64,000 nt of DNA from Tabrizicola_A sp964393035. GTDB taxonomy: Bacteria; Pseudomonadota; Alphaproteobacteria; Rhodobacterales; Rhodobacteraceae. The notes under the pieces are model-generated. The model saw only the letters and a program-made list of their open reading frames with translations. It ran no database searches and had not been told where the DNA came from. A program made the translations under genes and the position numbers. The stretch lies in contig CAYMRX010000002.1 in assembly GCA_964393035.1 (NCBI GenBank), positions 404,126-468,125 of the forward strand. The letters run 5' to 3'. Below are positions 60,715 to 64,000 of this stretch, piece by piece (the first letter of the stretch is position 1; every line of letters begins with the position of its first letter).

Positions 60715-61620
60715 ATGGGTGAAACCAGTTATCCCGGAGGCGTGTCATTGGGTTGGACTGTATTTTTTTCGCTCTTTCTTGGTGTCTACGGTTTCGTAGT
60801 TGACCCGTTTTTCGGACTAGTCGGGTTAGTCGCTCCATCCGTCGTCAAGAATTCAAGAGATAAGAAGCGCGCTGCAGAGGAAGCGGCGACTCTTGCCATG
60901 AGGACCAAGCAACAGGAAGAGGAGCGGCTGAGAACGGCGTCACGTTTGGAAAAACTTGAAAACGCCCTTCGGAACCATCTCAACATCAGAATGGTCGACG
61001 TGCTTCACACTTTTCGGATGACCGCAAAAATCTCCCCGATGGGCCTACGAGACTATCGAAGCTTTGACCGCGAGATGATCCGGTTTCTTGAAGCCACTCT
61101 CACTGATGCCGAGGTCGAAGTGCTGCTTGGCTGTGGCACTTCTGTGCGCAAAATCTTTGAGGAAGATTTGGGCGCTGATCTGCATCAGGTCTTGGAGGGT
61201 CATCTTTCGCGTGAGGTTTCACACAATCCTTCTTTTCAAAACGCCTCACCACTGGAGTTCGAAAAGCACTGCGCCTCAATCCTCAGGGCATGTGGTTGGC
61301 ATGTAACTGTGACGCCAGCTTCGGGAGATCACGGCGTTGATCTAATTGCACGCCGGAATGGCGAAACTGTCGCCTTTCAGTGTAAATTATACAACAATCC
61401 GGTTGGGAATGGAGCGGTCCAAGAGGTTGCGGCCGGGAGGATTCACTACGGCGCAAATTCCGCTGTAGTGGTAGCACCGAACGGCTTCACAAAAGGCGCG
61501 ACTGCACTTGCTAGAAGCAACGCGGTCCGGCTCATTCACCCGAATGAAATCCAATCGTTCTTCGGAGGCGCTGTTTCGAGCCCCGTTTCGGCGCGCAAAT
61601 CCGGAAGGCATCTGGATTGA
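60715..61620 (+). CDS. Membrane-anchored Mrr-like restriction endonuclease fold protein
   Basis: This 301-residue protein has an N-terminal hydrophobic segment (GWTVFFSLFLGVYGFVV and following, residues ~13-44), a charged likely coiled coil (~50-90), a middle domain of unknown type and a C-terminal Mrr nuclease domain. That domain carries SPLEFEKHCASILRACGW, then Asp in DHGVDLIARR and QCK in ETVAFQCKLY, the D-QxK active site. Mrr-type proteins cleave foreign or modified DNA. A GGAGG (60736-60740) favours TTG 60748 as the true start. Its lower GC and plus-strand position inside a minus-strand ribosomal operon point to acquisition by transfer. Confidence 0.82.
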   Translation: MGETSYPGGVSLGWTVFFSLFLGVYGFVVDPFFGLVGLVAPSVVKNSRDKKRAAEEAATLAMRTKQQEEERLRTASRLEKLENALRNHLNIRMVDVLHTFRMTAKISPMGLRDYRSFDREMIRFLEATLTDAEVEVLLGCGTSVRKIFEEDLGADLHQVLEGHLSREVSHNPSFQNASPLEFEKHCASILRACGWHVTVTPASGDHGVDLIARRNGETVAFQCKLYNNPVGNGAVQEVAAGRIHYGANSAVVVAPNGFTKGATALARSNAVRLIHPNEIQSFFGGAVSSPVSARKSGRHLD

Positions 61621-61665
61621 AGTCCCTCGTCCCGTAGATCGAAACGGTAAAGCACCATTGACGAA

Positions 61666-61695
61666 CAAAAGCCCCCGCCTTCCGGCAGGGGCTTT
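61666..61695. terminator. Bidirectional terminator between the Mrr-like gene and rplW
   Basis: AAAGCCCC/GGGGCTTT (61668-61675 with 61688-61695) encloses an inner GCC/GGC stem. On the minus strand TTTTGTT follows, which suits termination of rpsJ-rplC-rplD-rplW; on the plus strand it can end the Mrr-like transcript. Confidence 0.85.
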
Positions 61696-61731
61696 CGCTT
61701 ATCACAGGCCGGGGATAACCCCGTCCGCCGA

Positions 61732-62028
61732 TTACAGACCAGTCGACACGTCGATCGACTGACCGGCTTCCAGCATGACATAGGCCTTTTTCTTGTCGCT
61801 GCGCTCACCGGCGCGGCCACGGAACTTCTTGGCCTTGCCTTTGGCGACCACGGTGTTCACGGCCTTGACCTTCACACCAAAGACGGCCTCAACGGCCTCT
61901 TTGATCTGCGGCTTGGTCGCGTCCATGGCGACTTGAAACACCACCGCACCAGCTTCCGAGGCCATGGTGGCCTTTTCCGTGATGATCGGCTTTTTGATCA
62001 GGTCGTAATGTTCGGGTTTCGCGCTCAT
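61732..62028 (-). CDS. rplW: 50S ribosomal protein L23
   Basis: This 98-residue protein has HYDLIKKPIITEKATMASEA, VAMDATKPQIKEAVEAVFGV and VNTVVAKGKAKKFRGRAG. It surrounds the exit tunnel and docks trigger factor and SRP. It overlaps rplD by 4 bp and is the last gene before a terminator, so rplB is not in the same transcript. Confidence 0.97.
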   Translation of the reverse strand: MSAKPEHYDLIKKPIITEKATMASEAGAVVFQVAMDATKPQIKEAVEAVFGVKVKAVNTVVAKGKAKKFRGRAGERSDKKKAYVMLEAGQSIDVSTGL

Positions 62029-62645
62029 TTCAGACGAGCCTCCAGAGCTTCGATACCTGCTTTGGTGATCACCAGGGTGTCACGCTTCAGGATATCATAG
62101 ACGTTTGCGCCAATGGTCGGCAGCACGTCGATGCCGTCGATGTTGCGGGCCGCCAGCGCGAAGTTCGCGTCAACGTTAGCACCATCAATGACCAGAACAC
62201 GCTTCCAGCCCAGCTCCGTCGCCATTTTGGCCAGGTTGGCGGTCTTGGCTTCGGCCATGGTGGCCGCATCCAAAATCACCAGCTCGCCGGCTTTCGCCTT
62301 GGCCGACAGCGCATGGCGCAGGCCAAGCGCGCGGAACTTTTTCGGCAGGTCATGGGCGTGCGACCGCGGGGTCGGGCCCTTGTAGACGCCACCGTGACGG
62401 AAGATCGGGGCCTTCTTGGAACCGTGACGTGCGCCACCGGTGCCTTTTTGGCGATAGATCTTCTTGGTCGAGTAGCTGACCTCGGACTTGCCCAGCGTCG
62501 AGTGTGTGCCAGCCTGGGCACGCGCCCGCTGCCAGCGCACCACGCGGTGCAGGATGTCTGCGCGCGGCTCAAGGCCGAACAGCGCTTCGTCCAGATCGAT
62601 GGAACCGGCTTTGCCGCCGTCCAGCTTGATCACATCAAGTTTCAT
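62025..62645 (-). CDS. rplD: 50S ribosomal protein L4
   Basis: This 206-residue protein has the extended loop QKGTGGARHGSKKAPIFRHG, which reaches the exit tunnel, then GPTPRSHAHDLPKKFRALGL. In E. coli L4 represses the S10 operon through its leader; whether this applies here was not examined. It overlaps rplC and rplW by 4 bp each. Confidence 0.97.
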   Translation of the reverse strand: MKLDVIKLDGGKAGSIDLDEALFGLEPRADILHRVVRWQRARAQAGTHSTLGKSEVSYSTKKIYRQKGTGGARHGSKKAPIFRHGGVYKGPTPRSHAHDLPKKFRALGLRHALSAKAKAGELVILDAATMAEAKTANLAKMATELGWKRVLVIDGANVDANFALAARNIDGIDVLPTIGANVYDILKRDTLVITKAGIEALEARLK

Positions 62646-63358
62646 GCTTCACCCCCTTCGGCGGCAGCAGGTGCTGCGGCAGCAGCCGAGCGAATGGCGG
62701 CCGGCAGCGGAAGACCCGCCGGAGCGGCTTTCTTCACGGCATCCTTGACGGTGACCCAGCCACCTTTCGATCCGGGGACAGCGCCCTTGATCATCAGAAG
62801 GCCGCGTTCCGCGTCGGTGCGGACCACTTGCAGGTTCTGGGTGGTGGTGCGAACGGCACCAAGATGGCCAGCCATCTTCTTGCCCTTGAACACCTTGCCC
62901 GGATCCTGGCACTGGCCGGTCGAACCGTGCGAACGGTGCGAGACCGACACACCGTGCGAGGCACGCAGACCACCAAAGTTGTGACGCTTCATCGCACCGG
63001 CAAAGCCTTTACCGATCGAGGTGCCGGCGATGTCGACGAACTGGCCTGCCAGATAGTGGTCAGCGGTAATTTCCGCGCCCACGTCGATCAGGTTGTCAGC
63101 CGACACGCGGAATTCCGCAATCTTGCGCTTCGGAGCCACGTTCGCCTTGGCGAAGTGGCCACGCTGCGCGGCCGTGGTGTTCTTGGCCTTGGCAGAGCCC
63201 GCGCCGAGCTGAACGGCGGTGTAGCCGTCCTTGTCAGCGGTGCGCTGCGCCACGACCTGAAGATTGTCGAGTTGCAGAACGGTCACCGGCACCTGGGTGC
63301 CGTTTTCCAGAAACAGCCGGGTCATGCCCAGCTTCTTAGCGATAACGCCAGAACGCAT
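62642..63358 (-). CDS. rplC: 50S ribosomal protein L3
   Basis: This 238-residue protein has MRSGVIAKKLGMTRLFLENG, DIAGTSIGKGFAGAMKRHNF and SHGSTGQCQDPGKVFKGKKM, the methylatable Gln region. An alanine-rich tail of ~25 residues (LPLPAAIRSAAAAAPAAAEG) extends past the core, as in other Rhodobacterales. It lies 12 bp after rpsJ. Confidence 0.97.
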   Translation of the reverse strand: MRSGVIAKKLGMTRLFLENGTQVPVTVLQLDNLQVVAQRTADKDGYTAVQLGAGSAKAKNTTAAQRGHFAKANVAPKRKIAEFRVSADNLIDVGAEITADHYLAGQFVDIAGTSIGKGFAGAMKRHNFGGLRASHGVSVSHRSHGSTGQCQDPGKVFKGKKMAGHLGAVRTTTQNLQVVRTDAERGLLMIKGAVPGSKGGWVTVKDAVKKAAPAGLPLPAAIRSAAAAAPAAAEGGEA

Positions 63359-63370
63359 GTCTCTGCCCCC

Positions 63371-63679
63371 TTACACTTTGATCTCGACATCCACGCCAGC
63401 GGCGAGGTCGAGCTTCATCAGCGCGTCCACGGTCTGGGGGGTCGGATCAACGATATCGAGCAGGCGCTTGTGCGTGCGGATTTCCCACTGGTCGCGCGAC
63501 TTCTTGTCGATGTGCGGGCCACGGAGAACCGTGAATTTCTCGATCTTGTTCGGCAGCGGGATCGGGCCGCGAACGGTGGCACCGGTGCGCTTGGCCGTGG
63601 AAACGATTTCCTGGGTGCTGGCGTCCAGCACGCGGTAATCGAAGGCCTTGAGCCGAATGCGAATGGTTTGACCTTGCAT
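63371..63679 (-). CDS. rpsJ: 30S ribosomal protein S10
   Basis: This 102-residue protein has MQGQTIRIRLKAFDYRVLDA, GATVRGPIPLPNKIEKFTVL and the signature RGPHIDKKSRDQWEIRTHKR. It is also NusE, a partner in transcription antitermination. ATG 63679 is preceded by AAGGAAG; the longer frame to 63805 is leader. It is the first gene of the S10-type unit. Confidence 0.97.
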   Translation of the reverse strand: MQGQTIRIRLKAFDYRVLDASTQEIVSTAKRTGATVRGPIPLPNKIEKFTVLRGPHIDKKSRDQWEIRTHKRLLDIVDPTPQTVDALMKLDLAAGVDVEIKV

Positions 63680-63785
63680 CAGTTCTTCCTTCCGAACGTA
63701 AACAGGGGCGGGATGCCCCGGCTCATAGGTTCGCTTTGTGAATAGTAGAAAGCGCGATTCTCCATGCGGAGCCGCGCCGGGCGTC

Positions 63786-63813
63786 TCTATAGTCACGCCC
63801 CCCACATCGCAAG
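63786..63813 (-). promoter_or_regulatory. Candidate promoter of rpsJ-rplC-rplD-rplW
   Basis: On the minus strand TATAGA (63786-63791) is a good -10, with a weak CTTGCG-like -35 16-17 bp upstream near 63808-63813. It lies downstream of the tuf terminator and ~107 bp before rpsJ. Confidence 0.45.
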
Positions 63814-63898
63814 CAGATTCTCAAACAATCTTTGGCCTATTCCGCGCGCGGGTTCCCAAACACCCTGCCCGCAGCCGATTGGCCCCAAGCCGAATGGA

Positions 63899-63924
63899 AA
63901 AGGCCGCCCTTTCGGGCGGCCTTT
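63899..63924 (-). terminator. Intrinsic terminator after tuf
   Basis: A perfect 11-bp stem AAAGGCCGCCC/GGGCGGCCTTT (63899-63909 with 63914-63924) has a 4-base loop. T residues follow on the minus strand. It separates tuf from the rpsJ unit. Confidence 0.85.
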
Positions 63925-63938
63925 GAGGTGAGCGCATG

Positions 63939-63954
63939 GCGGGGTGAACCCCGC
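63939..63954. repeat. Short GCGGGG-TGAA-CCCCGC hairpin
   Basis: A 6-bp stem with TGAA loop lies 8 bp beyond the tuf stop. It resembles the hairpins at 51460-51477 and 60516-60533, so it is probably one of a recurrent intergenic family. Confidence 0.5.
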
Positions 63955-63961
63955 GCTACGA

Positions 63962-64000
63962 TCAGTCGATGATTTTCGACACGACGCCTGCGCCGACGGT
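63962..64000 (-). CDS. tuf: Elongation factor Tu, C-terminal 12 residues only (partial)
   Basis: Read on the minus strand from the window edge, the last codons give TVGAGVVSKIID and a TGA at 63962-63964. That is the conserved C-terminus of EF-Tu, the GTPase that delivers aminoacyl-tRNA. The rest lies outside the window. The tuf-rpsJ order is the usual str/S10 junction. Confidence 0.88.
   Translation of the reverse strand, partial: TVGAGVVSKIID

Overview
The window looks like a chromosomal piece of a Rhodobacterales (Rhodobacter/Gemmobacter-type) alphaproteobacterium. The evidence is the high GC content, the Rhodobacter-style bzt acidic amino acid transporter, ATP12 next to an RluC-type pseudouridine synthase, the rpmH-rnpA-yidD-ttcA-yidC-MOSC-engB-argB neighbourhood, and the protein sequences themselves. 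The genus cannot be fixed by reading alone. A 10-base N gap followed by 34 C residues at 60551-60594 shows that this is a scaffold.

Positions 1-8250 hold a serine-cycle block: glycerate 2-kinase and malyl-CoA lyase on the minus strand, an orphan LuxR-type response regulator, then serine-glyoxylate aminotransferase, malate-CoA ligase (two subunits) and hydroxypyruvate reductase on the plus strand. Both promoter regions carry the same inverted motif, GTATACT-N23-AGTAT, which is the best candidate operator in the window. Positions 8300-20730 hold a hydantoinase/oxoprolinase operon (hyuB, hyuA) fused to a five-gene branched-chain-type ABC transporter, a divergent AraC regulator and a four-domain sarcosine/dimethylglycine dehydrogenase-like protein. 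Together they suggest uptake and breakdown of an N-methylated hydantoin (or related lactam) to an N-methyl amino acid, feeding C1 units and glycine to the serine cycle.

Positions 21000-46150 are mostly housekeeping. They hold tRNA-Arg(ACG), a DUF4405-like membrane protein, a histidine kinase, a MerA-like flavoprotein with a TVP38 membrane protein, rpmH-rnpA-yidD, ttcA, a GGDEF/EAL protein, yidC, a MOSC protein, engB, a SixA-type phosphatase, a ferredoxin-like protein, a sterol-desaturase-type hydroxylase, argB, an SDR, bztABCD, ATP12, RluC, crcB, rarA and a luxR-luxI quorum-sensing pair. Two copies of an ~86-bp palindromic intergenic repeat lie here.

Positions 46150-64000 hold the ribosomal protein superoperon on the minus strand, from tuf (only its end is present) and rpsJ to rpoA-rplQ. 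It is interrupted at three junctions by non-ribosomal genes: a plus-strand membrane-anchored Mrr-like nuclease between rplW and rplB; a 2OG-Fe(II) oxygenase plus a glycine-rich small membrane protein between rplP and rpmC; and a GFA/CENP-V-type zinc protein between rpmD and rplO. An intrinsic terminator stands at each interruption, and candidate promoters restart the next ribosomal unit. The superoperon is therefore probably four or five separate transcription units.
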